Source: Nitrospinaceae bacterium
GTDB lineage: Bacteria; Nitrospinota_A; UBA7883; JAJDBK01
Length of the DNA stretch: 64,000 nucleotides
Direction: 5' to 3'
NCBI GenBank assembly: GCA_029261405.1
Contig: JAJDBK010000068.1
Location: forward strand, 46,486 to 110,485
The notes beneath the pieces are model-generated. The model was not told the DNA's origin and did not search any database. It was given only the letters and a program-made list of their open reading frames with translations. Shown piece by piece: positions 54,308-63,183 of this stretch. The position numbers and the translations under genes are program-made. Positions within the stretch are counted from its first letter, which is position 1; every line of letters begins with the position of its first letter.

Positions 54308-54996
54308 TGCGCTCCACAGGAACCCTTTTTCTCGTGGCCACTCCGGTGGGCAACCTTTCCGATTTCACCATCCGGGCGCAGGAGACGATCACCAACGCCG
54401 ATACCGTCGCTTGTGAAGATACAAGACACTCCCGGATTCTTTTCGAGCATTACGGGTTAAAACCGGGGAAGGTCGTCTCTTTCCACGCGCATAACCTTGA
54501 AAGACGAACGGGCGAACTTCTCCGCGAACTTATTTCGGGCAAGAGAGTGGCTCTCCTCTCTGACGCTGGCACTCCCGGAATTTCCGATCCGGGCGCAGTG
54601 TTGGTGAAGGCCGCTGTCGAAAGTGGTGTAACCGTTGTACCGGTACCTGGCGCCAGCGCGCCGTTGCTGGCTGTTGTGACCTCAGGCTTCCCATCTCATC
54701 GTTTTATATACGAAGGTTTCCTGCCGAGAAAAAAGGGGCTATCCACCCTGTTCGAGTCGTGGAGGCAAGAGGCGAGAAGCGTAATATTCCTCGAGTCGCC
54801 CAAACGGATAATTAAAACCTTGCGGAAAATAGCCGACGTAACGGGTGGCGAGAGAAAAGTATGCGTGGCTCGCGAAATCACCAAACTGCACGAAGAGTTT
54901 ATAAGGGGAGAAATTAACGCCGTAATCGTTGATCTCGAATCCCGTCCCTCCGTCAAGGGTGAGATTACAGTGGTTCTTGCGCCAGCGAAGTTTTAA
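54307..54996 (+). CDS. rsmI: 16S rRNA 2'-O-ribose methyltransferase RsmI
   Basis: RsmI methylates the ribose of C1402 in 16S rRNA. The 229-residue protein is a tetrapyrrole-methylase-fold enzyme: GTLFLVATPVGNLSDFTIRA at the start, VACEDTRHSRIL, LLSDAGTPGISDPG, and YEGFLPRKKG. The ATG at 54307 overlaps the PASTA stop (TGATG), indicating coupling. It converges with a minus-strand membrane gene whose stop overlaps its end. Confidence 0.96.
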   Translation: MRSTGTLFLVATPVGNLSDFTIRAQETITNADTVACEDTRHSRILFEHYGLKPGKVVSFHAHNLERRTGELLRELISGKRVALLSDAGTPGISDPGAVLVKAAVESGVTVVPVPGASAPLLAVVTSGFPSHRFIYEGFLPRKKGLSTLFESWRQEARSVIFLESPKRIIKTLRKIADVTGGERKVCVAREITKLHEEFIRGEINAVIVDLESRPSVKGEITVVLAPAKF

Positions 54997-55316
54997 GCCT
55001 CCTTTATCACCACAGCGCAGAAATAACACACGCTTGCCATAAAAATCAGGCAGGCCACCACGGTCAGTATTTTCGGCCCGAAGATGAGCGCAGGTGAAAT
55101 CAGTGGCGCCAGTCCGTTCAGAAAAGCGAGTCTGAACATACCAGCCATGCCAAGCAACCCCACTGCGGTTACAACAAATACCGGTACCGCAGTAAATATC
55201 AGGATCGTGAGCGGTTTCATCAGTCCATGTGTCGTAACCACCAGAGTGAAAACCAATGCCACCACATACATAATATTGAGCAGGATATAAAAGAACTTGG
55301 AATTATCTGAGTTCAT
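54993..55316 (-). CDS. Small membrane protein, unknown function
   Basis: A 107-residue protein with about three to four hydrophobic segments (about 10-27, 33-50, 54-75 and 85-104) and very few charges. I do not recognise the family. It overlaps by 14 bases the end of the next upstream minus-strand membrane gene and by 4 bases the end of rsmI on the other strand. The pair is probably co-expressed. Confidence 0.6.
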   Translation of the reverse strand: MNSDNSKFFYILLNIMYVVALVFTLVVTTHGLMKPLTILIFTAVPVFVVTAVGLLGMAGMFRLAFLNGLAPLISPALIFGPKILTVVACLIFMASVCYFCAVVIKEA

Positions 55317-55722
55317 CCCGACGGAACCTGATTATCTCCATAATTACAAGGCCGATCAGGAACAAGGCTACAAGCAGACCGGCAAGACCAATCTGGATGT
55401 CGGTTATGGGTCCCGTGAATGGTTCGTAAATTTCCTTCACCGGGAGTATGGAGAAAGCTGGGATCGCCAGAAACGGAATCAGCATGTTTATCCATGTGAC
55501 CTTGCGTTTGCGTGACATGAAAATAAGAGCGACACCCATGGCGAAAAAAGCGACATCACAGACCAGAAAGACCCCCGCCAGCACAGCAAACCGCATCGAG
55601 TCGTCCACACCAAGGTCAGTAAACAACCCGGCGTATAGCATGGCGGCTATAACAATCACCACGATCAGGGAGACATTGATAATGAGGAGAACCGGTTTTT
55701 CTTCTCTAACGCTTTCAGTCAT
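55303..55722 (-). CDS. Four-helix membrane protein, unknown function
   Basis: A 139-residue protein with four hydrophobic segments (about 12-32, 45-68, 78-95 and 108-130) separated by basic loops (SRKRKVTW, RFRRDELR). I do not recognise it. It overlaps the downstream 107-residue membrane gene by 14 bases, suggesting a translationally coupled pair, and is divergent from the hydrolase gene 39 bases away. Confidence 0.6.
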   Translation of the reverse strand: MTESVREEKPVLLIINVSLIVVIVIAAMLYAGLFTDLGVDDSMRFAVLAGVFLVCDVAFFAMGVALIFMSRKRKVTWINMLIPFLAIPAFSILPVKEIYEPFTGPITDIQIGLAGLLVALFLIGLVIMEIIRFRRDELR

Positions 55723-55761
55723 GATTGAACCTGTTTTGAATGAATCGCGTTATTATAAACC

Positions 55762-56577
55762 ATGACGAGCAAAACACTTATCCTGATATCACTTGCACTG
55801 ATCTTTATGGCGGTCTCCCTTCGAGCTATCGCCCATACCTATGAACCGAGAATACTGTTCCATCCCCATATCGCTCTTGAGATCAACCCGAAGGTTATGG
55901 GCCTCGATTATAAGGAGGTCGCCATCCCCTCCGGCAGATACAAACTGCACGGATGGTTCTTTCCGGGGAAGAGTGATGTGTATGTAATCTTCTTCCACGG
56001 TAACGCCGGAAACATGGCCGACCGGCTAGATTTCGCCCGATTTTTAGAACCGCTCGGTTTTAACCTTCTGATGTTCGATTACCGGGGTTACGGTAGAAGT
56101 GAAGGAATTCCGACCATCGGTGGTATCGAGACAGACGCAGTATCGGTTGTCGATTGGGCGGTGAAAGAGTGGGGTGTTGAGAAGAGGATCGTACTTTGGG
56201 GCAGGTCGCTAGGCGGGGCGGCGAGTCTTCTGGCAACGTTGCGGCGCCCCGATATCGGCGGAGTGATCGTCGAATCGAGTTTTGTCTCTTTACGCGCCAT
56301 TGCAATGGACGCTTTCCCCTGGATGCCGGTGGTGTTTGTGTCGAACGCTTTCCCCAACGCTACGATCATGGAGAACCTTCCGACCCCGAAACTGATTCTC
56401 CACGGAATGAACGACACACTGATACCGATAGCCCACTCCGAAGAGTTGTACCGCCGGGCCGCCGAGCCGAAAAAATTCGTGCCGATAAAAGGCGCCGGAC
56501 ATAGCGACACCTATATAAGGGGCGGGAGAGAATACCTAAAAGTAGTGGGGGAGTGGATTACCGAGCGGACAAGATGA
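55762..56577 (+). CDS. Alpha/beta hydrolase, membrane-anchored
   Basis: A 271-residue alpha/beta hydrolase (YqkD/ABHD13-like) with an N-terminal hydrophobic anchor (about 4-24). It has the oxyanion region FFHGNAGNMADRL, the nucleophile elbow LWGRSLGGAAS (GxSxG), an acidic residue after LILHGMNDTLIP and the final His in GAGHSDTY. Substrate unknown. Its TGA is followed, in the same frame and only 9 bases later, by the TTG start of the restriction enzyme. Confidence 0.88.
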   Translation: MTSKTLILISLALIFMAVSLRAIAHTYEPRILFHPHIALEINPKVMGLDYKEVAIPSGRYKLHGWFFPGKSDVYVIFFHGNAGNMADRLDFARFLEPLGFNLLMFDYRGYGRSEGIPTIGGIETDAVSVVDWAVKEWGVEKRIVLWGRSLGGAASLLATLRRPDIGGVIVESSFVSLRAIAMDAFPWMPVVFVSNAFPNATIMENLPTPKLILHGMNDTLIPIAHSEELYRRAAEPKKFVPIKGAGHSDTYIRGGREYLKVVGEWITERTR

Positions 56578-56586
56578 GCCTCGTCA

Positions 56587-57096
56587 TTGGCAAACGAATA
56601 CCCTGATGAGTTTAAAGAGCTTTGTAAGGCTTTAAAGGCTTTTCGATTTTCAAAGGATGATATAGTCAGCCCGGGCGGGAACGAAAGCAACATACCGAAG
56701 AAGTTCAAGGCTATTCTTAATCCTCTTGGTTGGGTAGAAAAGAAATTGACGGCCAGGATGGTGGCTGACGATACAGATGTCCAGCAAGATACGCATAAAA
56801 TAGACTACCTGAAAGGCCGTGTGGCTTTTGATCTGGAATGGAACTCAAAAGATCAGACGTTTGACCGGGATCTTTTTGCCTTCAGGACATTTTTTGACTA
56901 CTACCGAATAAGTGTTGGCGTGTTGGTAACCCGTAGTAACGACCTTGATTCACTATTTGACGAGCTTGGCTTGAAGGGCAAGTATGGAGCTAGCACGACG
57001 CATATGAACAAGCTACTTCCCCGCCTGAAAGCAGGGAGAAACGGTGGTTGTCCGGTGTTGGTATTTGGAATTACTAAAGCGTTAATGGAGGAATAA
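56587..57096 (+). CDS. BglII-like type II restriction endonuclease
   Basis: 169 residues. The core KIDYLKGRVAFDLEWNSKD (catalytic-type E-x-K/S-K-D arrangement) and the following FDRDLFAFRTFFDYYRIS, SVGVLVTRSNDL, KYGASTTHMNKLLPRL and GGCPVLVFGI match the BglII/BstYI-type PD-(D/E)XK group as I recall it. A methyltransferase gene follows with no gap, supporting the role. The start is a TTG at 56587 with no clear ribosome site, so translation may depend on coupling to the hydrolase. Base composition is AT-richer than neighbours, a sign of transfer. Confidence 0.78.
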   Translation: MANEYPDEFKELCKALKAFRFSKDDIVSPGGNESNIPKKFKAILNPLGWVEKKLTARMVADDTDVQQDTHKIDYLKGRVAFDLEWNSKDQTFDRDLFAFRTFFDYYRISVGVLVTRSNDLDSLFDELGLKGKYGASTTHMNKLLPRLKAGRNGGCPVLVFGITKALMEE

Positions 57097-57750
57097 GTGG
57101 TCATACATAAAAGTAATTTTAACCCTGCCGATGACCTGCGTGAGCGGATTGGAAACAAAAAATATAAAACCATACTAGCTGATCCACCCTGGCAGTTCAC
57201 CAACCGTACAGGGAAAATGGCGCCTGAACATAAAAGACTGAGCAGGTACGCCACCATGACTCTCGATGAGATCATCTCTCTGCCGGTTGCTGATATTGCG
57301 GATGATCCATGCCACCTTTATCTCTGGATTCCTAATGCTCTGTTACAGGAAGGTCTGAGCGTTATGAAGGCGTGGAACTTTACCTACAAGACCAATATTG
57401 TCTGGCATAAGGTAAGGAAAGATGGGGGGCCGGATGGGCGAGGGGTCGGTTTCTATTTCAGAAACACGACGGAATTGATTCTGTTTGGTATTCGTGGCAA
57501 GAACGCCCGTACTCTCGATCCGGGACGAAAGCAGGTCAATATCATACGTTCAAGAAAAAGAGAGCATTCACGAAAACCGGATGAGCAGTATCAAATTATC
57601 GAAGAATGCAGTCATGGACCTTTTCTTGAACTTTTCGCACGAGGCCCCCGTAGCGGTTGGGACTCATGGGGAAATCAGGCGGACGAATACACCCCAACCT
57701 GGCCGACTTATTCAAATAATTCAACTGCAGAACAACTATTAATCAGATAA
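57097..57750 (+). CDS. MT-A70-type adenine-N6 DNA methyltransferase
   Basis: 217 residues of the MT-A70 family. Catalytic motif DPPW occurs in ILADPPWQF (about residue 32), with LYLWIPNALL, NIVWHKV, and the SAM-binding end ELFARGPRSGWDSWGNQ. Bacterial members methylate adenine in DNA. It begins with GTG immediately after the endonuclease stop and so is its partner modification enzyme. Its 3' end overlaps the convergent nucleoside transporter by 8 bases. Confidence 0.85.
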   Translation: MVIHKSNFNPADDLRERIGNKKYKTILADPPWQFTNRTGKMAPEHKRLSRYATMTLDEIISLPVADIADDPCHLYLWIPNALLQEGLSVMKAWNFTYKTNIVWHKVRKDGGPDGRGVGFYFRNTTELILFGIRGKNARTLDPGRKQVNIIRSRKREHSRKPDEQYQIIEECSHGPFLELFARGPRSGWDSWGNQADEYTPTWPTYSNNSTAEQLLIR

Positions 57751-58981
57751 GTAGCCCCACCATCGCTCCAGTTAAACATGTTGCCAGCGTGCCTGCGATA
57801 ATCGATTTCATTCCGAGTCCCACAATCTCTTCACGTCGATCCGGGGCCATGGCGCCGAGGCCGCCAATCATTATTCCCAAGCTCCCGAAGTTGGCGAAAC
57901 CGCACATGGCGTAGGTCATGATTAACCTGCTTCGTTCACTTAACGCATCTTCCGGCAAGGCCGCCATTTGAATGTAGGCGAGAAATTCGTTCAATACCGT
58001 TTTGACACCCATCAGCGATCCGGCGGTCATCGCCTCACTCCACGGTACGCCCATCAACCATGTCACAGGCGCCATGATAAAGCCTAACATCCGTTGCAGG
58101 GTGATCGCCTCCCCTCCCACGACAGGTAGCAGACCAAGAACCGCGTTTACGAGACTGACCAGCGCAACGAGAGTTATGAGCATGGCGACTATGTTCAAAA
58201 GCAACGTGATGCCTTCGGTGGCGCCTTTTGTTATAGCGTCCATCGACGATGTGGCGTTTTGAGGTGGGGTAAGCTCACCTTCCGTCTTCTCTCCCGTCTC
58301 CGGGATCATGACTAGAGCAACCATGATGGCCGCCGGAGCGCTGATGATCGACGCAGTAAGAATATGCCCCATGGCGTCTGGCAATACCTTGCCGATAATC
58401 ATGGCGTAAAGAACCATCATGTTGCCAGCGATGGTCGCCATTCCCGCTGTCATCAGGATAAAGAGTTCGCTACGGGTCAACGACTTTAAATAAGGGCGGA
58501 TAAACAGGGGCGCCTCCACCATGCCGACGAAGACGTTGGCGGCGCAACAGAGACCGGCGGCCCCTCCTATACCCATACTTTTTTGCAGAGCTTTGGAAAA
58601 AACCTTCACAATCACCGGGATGATTTTCCAGTAATAAAAAAGGGCCGATAACGCGCTGACCACAAGGATGATCGGCAGAGCCTTGAAGGCCAGAACGAAA
58701 CTTGCGCCCGGAAATTTTTCATCAAAGGGTAGAGTTGCGCCGCCAAGATAACCGAAGACGAACGACGTACCGGTGGTGGTGGCGCTCTCCAGAACCAGAA
58801 CCATCTGGTTTAATAGCAGAAAGAATTTTTTAAATGGCGGAGCTGTCAGCAGTACAACCGCCAGGACGAACTGCACGGCAAGTCCGGCGCCAACAAGCCT
58901 AGTGTTAACGCCTCTCCGGTTCTCGCTTAATAGCCACGCGATACCGGTCAACGCGAATAACCCGAACAAACTCTGAACCAC
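57743..58981 (-). CDS. Concentrative nucleoside transporter (CNT/NupC family)
   Basis: About 412 residues, strongly hydrophobic with multiple helices. CNT signatures: GLCCAANVFVGMVEAPLFIRPY (in parts: AANVFVGMVEAPL), GMATIAGNMMVLYA, and LMGVKTVLNEFLAYI near the end. CNTs import nucleosides with Na+ or H+. The open frame extends to a TTG at 59044, but that lies inside a terminator; a GTG at 58981 preceded by GGGGAT gives a normal N-terminus (VQSLFGLFALTGIAWLLSENRR). It lies downstream of ahcY, whose reaction produces adenosine. Confidence 0.9.
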   Translation of the reverse strand: MVQSLFGLFALTGIAWLLSENRRGVNTRLVGAGLAVQFVLAVVLLTAPPFKKFFLLLNQMVLVLESATTTGTSFVFGYLGGATLPFDEKFPGASFVLAFKALPIILVVSALSALFYYWKIIPVIVKVFSKALQKSMGIGGAAGLCCAANVFVGMVEAPLFIRPYLKSLTRSELFILMTAGMATIAGNMMVLYAMIIGKVLPDAMGHILTASIISAPAAIMVALVMIPETGEKTEGELTPPQNATSSMDAITKGATEGITLLLNIVAMLITLVALVSLVNAVLGLLPVVGGEAITLQRMLGFIMAPVTWLMGVPWSEAMTAGSLMGVKTVLNEFLAYIQMAALPEDALSERSRLIMTYAMCGFANFGSLGIMIGGLGAMAPDRREEIVGLGMKSIIAGTLATCLTGAMVGLLI

Positions 58982-59023
58982 TTTATCCCCGATCAGTTTT
59001 GGGGGAGATTCTACCACGATGAC

Positions 59024-59057
59024 AAAAAAAACGGCCCGGAACAAATGTCCCGGGCCG
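59024..59057 (-). terminator. Intrinsic terminator between ahcY and the nucleoside transporter
   Basis: On the minus strand CGGCCCGGGACA and TGTTCCGGGCCG form a 12-base stem (one G-U pair) followed by a run of eight T (+ strand A-run 59024-59031). It ends the ahcY transcript and shows that the transporter start must be downstream of it. Confidence 0.85.
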
Positions 59058-59190
59058 AAAGTTGAACAGGTGGGTATTTCTTAATCACCCGTAATAAACC
59101 AGACGGAAGGTGGCGTAGCCACCGCTACCGGAGCGCATTAAATAAGGCTTTTGCACGCCGCGGTAGCGTTATTCGCCGTGGTCGCACCAC

Positions 59191-60606
59191 CTAGTAGCGG
59201 TAGTGGTCTGGTTTGTAGGGGCCTTCTACCGGAATGCCGAGGTAGTCGGCCTGATCTTTTGTCAGTGTGGTCAGTTTCGCGCCGATCTTGTCCAAGTGGA
59301 GTCTCGCCACTTCTTCGTCCAGTTTCTTGGAGAGGGTGTAGACACCGACTTCGTGATCGTTCTGCCACAGATCGATCTGGGCCAGAGTCTGGTTGGCAAA
59401 AGAGTTGCTCATGACAAAGCTCGGGTGACCTGTGGCGCAACCGAGATTGACCAACCTGCCATCAGCGAGAATGAAGATCGAATGCCCCTCTTCGAAGGTG
59501 TATTTATCGACCTGCGGTTTGATGTTCAGTTTGGTGGCGCCTTTATGTGCGATGAGGGAGGCCATATCTATTTCGTTATCGAAGTGGCCGATGTTGCAGA
59601 CGATAGCCTGATCTTTCATACCACGCATATGGGCGAGGGTGATTATGTCCTTGTTGCCTGTGGTGGTGACGTATATGTCGCCTTCCGCCAGCGCGTCTTC
59701 TATGGGGGTTACCTGGAATCCTTCCATAGCCGCTTGCAGGGCGCAGATCGGGTCGATCTCTGTGACGATGACCCGTGCGCCGAGGCCGACGAGCGACTGG
59801 GCGCAACCTTTGCCGACATCGCCGTAACCACATACCACGGCTACCTTGCCTGCGATCATTACATCTGTGGCCCGTTTGATACCGTCCACCAGCGATTCAC
59901 GGCACCCGTAAAGGTTGTCGAATTTCGATTTTGTGACCGAATCGTTGACGTTGATAGCCGGAACCAACAGCTCTCCACGCTCCATCATCTGATAGAGACG
60001 GTGAACGCCTGTGGTGGTCTCTTCGGAGACACCTTTCCACTCTGCAACTGTGTCCCGCCAGCAGGTCGGCTCTTCCGCCAATGTCTTTTTAAGGAGGTCA
60101 TTGATGATCCTCAACTCGTGGTTATCGGTCGGCTCGTCGAGGATAGACGCGTCTTTCTCGGCTGAATTACCTCTGTGGATCAGTAACGTTGCGTCACCAC
60201 CATCGTCCACGATCAACTGCGGTCCTTTGCCACCCGGAAACGAAAGAGCCATCTTGGTACACCACCAGTACTCTTCGAGCGTCTCACCTTTCCATGCGTA
60301 TACCGGAACCCCGGCTTCCGCGATGGCGGCGGCGGCGTGATCCTGGGTGGAGAAGATGTTGCACGAAGCCCAACGCACATCGGCGCCGAGGTCTACCAAC
60401 GTCTCGATCAGAACGGCTGTCTGGATCGTCATGTGCAAAGAACCTGTGATGCGAACACCCCGTAGCGGTTTCTCTTTCCCATATTTTTCACGGACAGACA
60501 TAAGACCGGGCATCTCGTGTTCGGCTATCGATATCTCTTTACGACCGAATTCGGCCAGTGAAATGTCCTTGATCTTGTAGTCGGTGGTTTCAGCAACCAT
60601 GTTCAC
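59191..60606 (-). CDS. ahcY: S-adenosylhomocysteine hydrolase
   Basis: AhcY splits S-adenosylhomocysteine to adenosine and homocysteine, keeping methylation going. The 471-residue length is typical of the longer bacterial form. Motifs: [35 protein letters not shown], the NAD-binding [18 protein letters not shown], and [13 protein letters not shown], with the C-terminal KPDHYRY lysine/tyrosine pair. It starts 11 bases after the HTH-pseudocyclase gene, so the two are one transcript. Confidence 0.97.
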   Translation of the reverse strand: MNMVAETTDYKIKDISLAEFGRKEISIAEHEMPGLMSVREKYGKEKPLRGVRITGSLHMTIQTAVLIETLVDLGADVRWASCNIFSTQDHAAAAIAEAGVPVYAWKGETLEEYWWCTKMALSFPGGKGPQLIVDDGGDATLLIHRGNSAEKDASILDEPTDNHELRIINDLLKKTLAEEPTCWRDTVAEWKGVSEETTTGVHRLYQMMERGELLVPAINVNDSVTKSKFDNLYGCRESLVDGIKRATDVMIAGKVAVVCGYGDVGKGCAQSLVGLGARVIVTEIDPICALQAAMEGFQVTPIEDALAEGDIYVTTTGNKDIITLAHMRGMKDQAIVCNIGHFDNEIDMASLIAHKGATKLNIKPQVDKYTFEEGHSIFILADGRLVNLGCATGHPSFVMSNSFANQTLAQIDLWQNDHEVGVYTLSKKLDEEVARLHLDKIGAKLTTLTKDQADYLGIPVEGPYKPDHYRY

Positions 60607-60617
60607 GTCATTCTCCT

Positions 60618-61340
60618 TTAAGTTATTTCGTACAGTTTTACAGGCTCCGGAAAGAACCTGAGTTTTACATCCTTGAAAGCGCCGGTGGTGAATTTACCAT
60701 CCAGCGCCGATATGGTCGATTCAGTGGCCACCAGGTCGGCCCAGTCACCCATAGCCTCGGCAATCCCGAACGCCTTGTTTACCGTATCCCCGATAATATC
60801 GAGGCTCGCGTAGTCTGGATGTCCCAGCAGTCCCAGATATATCTCTCCTGTGGTCAGGGCTACACCGATATTCTCCGTAGTCGTTTTACGCGCCTCGACA
60901 GCGGCCTGTAACGCCCTCTCCTGATGTCTCGGCCCGGAGAAAAAAGCCAGCAGGCCATCACCTAGCCGTTTAATACATACACCGTCAAACCGCAAAACCG
61001 CCTCGGTGACGTGGTAGAGGAACCCGTTGGCCCATACCGCCACCTCCCTCGGTTTGAGGGTCTGCGATTTCTTCGCGTATCCCTTAACCGTTGAGATAAA
61101 GACCGTCGCGGTAAAAACATCCTGCTCTTCTTCGTATAACCCTAACAACCAGTCGGTGGTGACACCGAGCAGTTTCGCCAGATGCGCCAGCAGACTTATA
61201 TCGGGCGCGTTCTCTCCCCGTTCCCATTTTGAGACCGCCTGGGCGCTCACCTGAAGGGCGGAGGCGATCTCTGATTGTTTCAGGTTTCTCTCCTCCCGGC
61301 GACTGCGGATTCGACCGCCCAGGTTTTCAAGACTGGTCAT
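60618..61340 (-). CDS. XRE-type HTH regulator fused to a degenerate class III cyclase domain
   Basis: 240 residues. An XRE/Cro HTH (8-63, [21 protein letters not shown]) is joined to a class III nucleotidyl cyclase homology domain (72-235). The first metal Asp is replaced by Ser (S83 in FISTVKGY), while the second remains (D128 in [10 protein letters not shown]). The adenine-type residues K124 and D181 are in place. The transition-state Asn is present (N188 in VNKAFG), but the following Arg position is Gly (G192). It is probably a non-catalytic adenine-nucleoside/nucleotide sensor. It lies 11 bases before ahcY and likely controls it. Confidence 0.82.
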   Translation of the reverse strand: MTSLENLGGRIRSRREERNLKQSEIASALQVSAQAVSKWERGENAPDISLLAHLAKLLGVTTDWLLGLYEEEQDVFTATVFISTVKGYAKKSQTLKPREVAVWANGFLYHVTEAVLRFDGVCIKRLGDGLLAFFSGPRHQERALQAAVEARKTTTENIGVALTTGEIYLGLLGHPDYASLDIIGDTVNKAFGIAEAMGDWADLVATESTISALDGKFTTGAFKDVKLRFFPEPVKLYEIT

Positions 61341-61483
61341 TGCGCGTTTTCCTTTGCGGGATATGGACGATATTATATATTGGTAGCATTATACGGGATC
61401 AATGACGCAACGGTTGATTGCTGTGACGGCGTGGTTGCTTACGCCTGCGGAATTCAGAATATCAGCATGTTACAGAGGGTTAG

Positions 61484-62239
61484 ATGGCTATAAAAGATGT
61501 TTTTAAAGGTTTTTCGTATATGCTCCGGGCGGGGCGGGTTATCGTTACCGACTTCAAACTGTTACGCCTTGCCGTTCTCCCCATGGTTATCAATACTGTG
61601 CTGTTTGTCATTTTCATGCTCTCGTTCAACTATTTCGCATACGAGTTATCGACGAACATTTTCGAGGAATCGAGTCAGGCGTGGTACTGGGCGATTCTTT
61701 CCACACTGCTTGGTATCGCGCTTTTCATCGTGTCGATATTCGTGGTCTTTTTCGGGTTTGTGATCGCGGGTCTGATAATCGCCTCCCCGTTCAACGACGC
61801 TCTCTCTTATGCGGTGGAGCGGAAACTTACAGGTCAAGTGGCAGAAACGCAGATGAACCTGTGGAAAACGGCGCTCTTTACCATCAGGAACGAATCCCGG
61901 AAGATGGCGGTCATAGTCTTTATACAAATCACCCTGTTTCTGATGAGTTTTGTGCCGGTGGTCGGACAGATAATCTTTGTCACCATCACACCGGTCTTCA
62001 TGGCTCTGGTCATGGCGTTTGAGTTCACCGGTTATTCCCTCGACCGGCGCGGTTTTCACCTGAAAGAAAAATGGGCCTACATCAAGGGGAGTATGGGAAT
62101 CGCTATCGGTTTCGGTCTTGCGGTCTCCGTCACACTTCTCATACCGATAGTCAACTTTACACTGCTACCACTGGCTGTGACCGGTGGCACGATGCTGATA
62201 ATAGAAAATCCGCCTGTAAAGGAGGGCGAAACCATATGA
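61484..62239 (+). CDS. EI24/CysZ-family membrane protein
   Basis: A 251-residue integral membrane protein of the EI24 domain family, which includes the sulfate permease CysZ. Segments include KGFSYMLRAGRVIVT at the start, IASPFNDALSYAVERKLTG, VGQIIFVTITPVFMALVMAFEF and YSLDRRG. The ATG at 61484 has AGAGGG 8 bases upstream. Its TGA overlaps the next ATG (ATGA). Sulfate transport is not certain: this branch is often unassigned. Confidence 0.82.
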   Translation: MAIKDVFKGFSYMLRAGRVIVTDFKLLRLAVLPMVINTVLFVIFMLSFNYFAYELSTNIFEESSQAWYWAILSTLLGIALFIVSIFVVFFGFVIAGLIIASPFNDALSYAVERKLTGQVAETQMNLWKTALFTIRNESRKMAVIVFIQITLFLMSFVPVVGQIIFVTITPVFMALVMAFEFTGYSLDRRGFHLKEKWAYIKGSMGIAIGFGLAVSVTLLIPIVNFTLLPLAVTGGTMLIIENPPVKEGETI

Positions 62240-63183
62240 GTCTGAAACCTGGCAAGGAACTGATCCGTTTTTATTTCTCGTTCAACGATCCGTATGGATT
62301 CATCCTGACACCTGTTGTCAAGAACCTGGGGCATAACTACAAGGTCGATATCGAGTATGTGCCCCTCACAACCTATGATAAATCGGGGATGTTTTCTGAC
62401 GATAAAACCACACGTCACTTCTACTCCGCCGATGTTTTGCGGTTCGCAAAAAAAGCGGGAAGGAAACTTATCTATAGTGATAAACCTGTCAATTCCATCG
62501 GCTTATGTGAAGGTTATTACCACGCTTACGACCAGATGCTCGGCGTTAAATATATGAATCTTGTTCTGGCCGCAAGATGGGTCTCGGCGAAGGATACCGC
62601 CAACGTCGAGGAGGTCGTGGAAGCGTTAAAATATCTGGAGATGGACCAGGAGGAGCTTACGAAAGCCCTCTCTTCTGACAAATATCTGGAGCGATATATT
62701 GAAGGGGCCAGGAAGGCGGATGAAGATGGTGTTATCGGAGTCCCCTTTTTCACATTCCGTGGTGAAGGTTATATGGGCGCCGATGGGCTTGGGTACCTTG
62801 AGGATACGCTGAAAAGCGATCAATCACTGATAGTCCACCACGACGCAGGGTACGAAGTCATTAAAGCTGATGAGCTGACCGAAAAGATCGGCAAAGGAGA
62901 GCCACTGCTGGTTCTCGACATCAGAATACCGAAAGATTACGGCGCGGGACATATCCCGGGGGCCAACTGCATTCCGGCGAAAGTGGTTCACCGCAACCTT
63001 CACAAACTCGACCATGACTGGAATATAATAATTGTCGATGACGGTGGTGTGGCGGCGAGCGAGACCGCCTTTTTTCTGGCGAGTGAGGGTTTCTCGAAGG
63101 TGAGCGTTCTCTCGGACGGAATGCCCACATGGAAAGGCGCCACGGAAACGGGGATAGATAACTGGCATGACAAACTTAAATAG
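62236..63183 (+). CDS. DsbA/HCCA-isomerase-fold protein fused to an inactive rhodanese domain
   Basis: 315 residues. About 1-200 resemble the thioredoxin-fold HCCA-isomerase/GST-kappa family (IRFYFSFNDPYGFIL; IGVPFFTFRGEGYMGADGL), but the catalytic Ser position of that family is Asp (NDPYG). Residues about 205-315 form a rhodanese domain (LLVLDIRIPKDYGAGHIPGA, SVLSDGMPTWKG) whose active-site Cys position reads VDDGGVAASE, with no Cys. Both halves may bind rather than catalyse. The true ATG at 62236 overlaps the EI24 stop; the longer open frame is spurious. It overlaps the protease gene by 17 bases. Confidence 0.82.
   Translation: MSLKPGKELIRFYFSFNDPYGFILTPVVKNLGHNYKVDIEYVPLTTYDKSGMFSDDKTTRHFYSADVLRFAKKAGRKLIYSDKPVNSIGLCEGYYHAYDQMLGVKYMNLVLAARWVSAKDTANVEEVVEALKYLEMDQEELTKALSSDKYLERYIEGARKADEDGVIGVPFFTFRGEGYMGADGLGYLEDTLKSDQSLIVHHDAGYEVIKADELTEKIGKGEPLLVLDIRIPKDYGAGHIPGANCIPAKVVHRNLHKLDHDWNIIIVDDGGVAASETAFFLASEGFSKVSVLSDGMPTWKGATETGIDNWHDKLK

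Noticed and set aside
58982..59044. TTG start of the nucleoside transporter at 59044
   Set aside because: It lies within the stem of a strong terminator; the GTG at 58981 has a ribosome site and gives a normal N-terminus.
62071..62235. 55-codon N-terminal extension of the DsbA-rhodanese frame
   Set aside because: It overlaps the EI24 gene in another frame; the ATG at 62236 in an ATGA overlap gives the family-like start.
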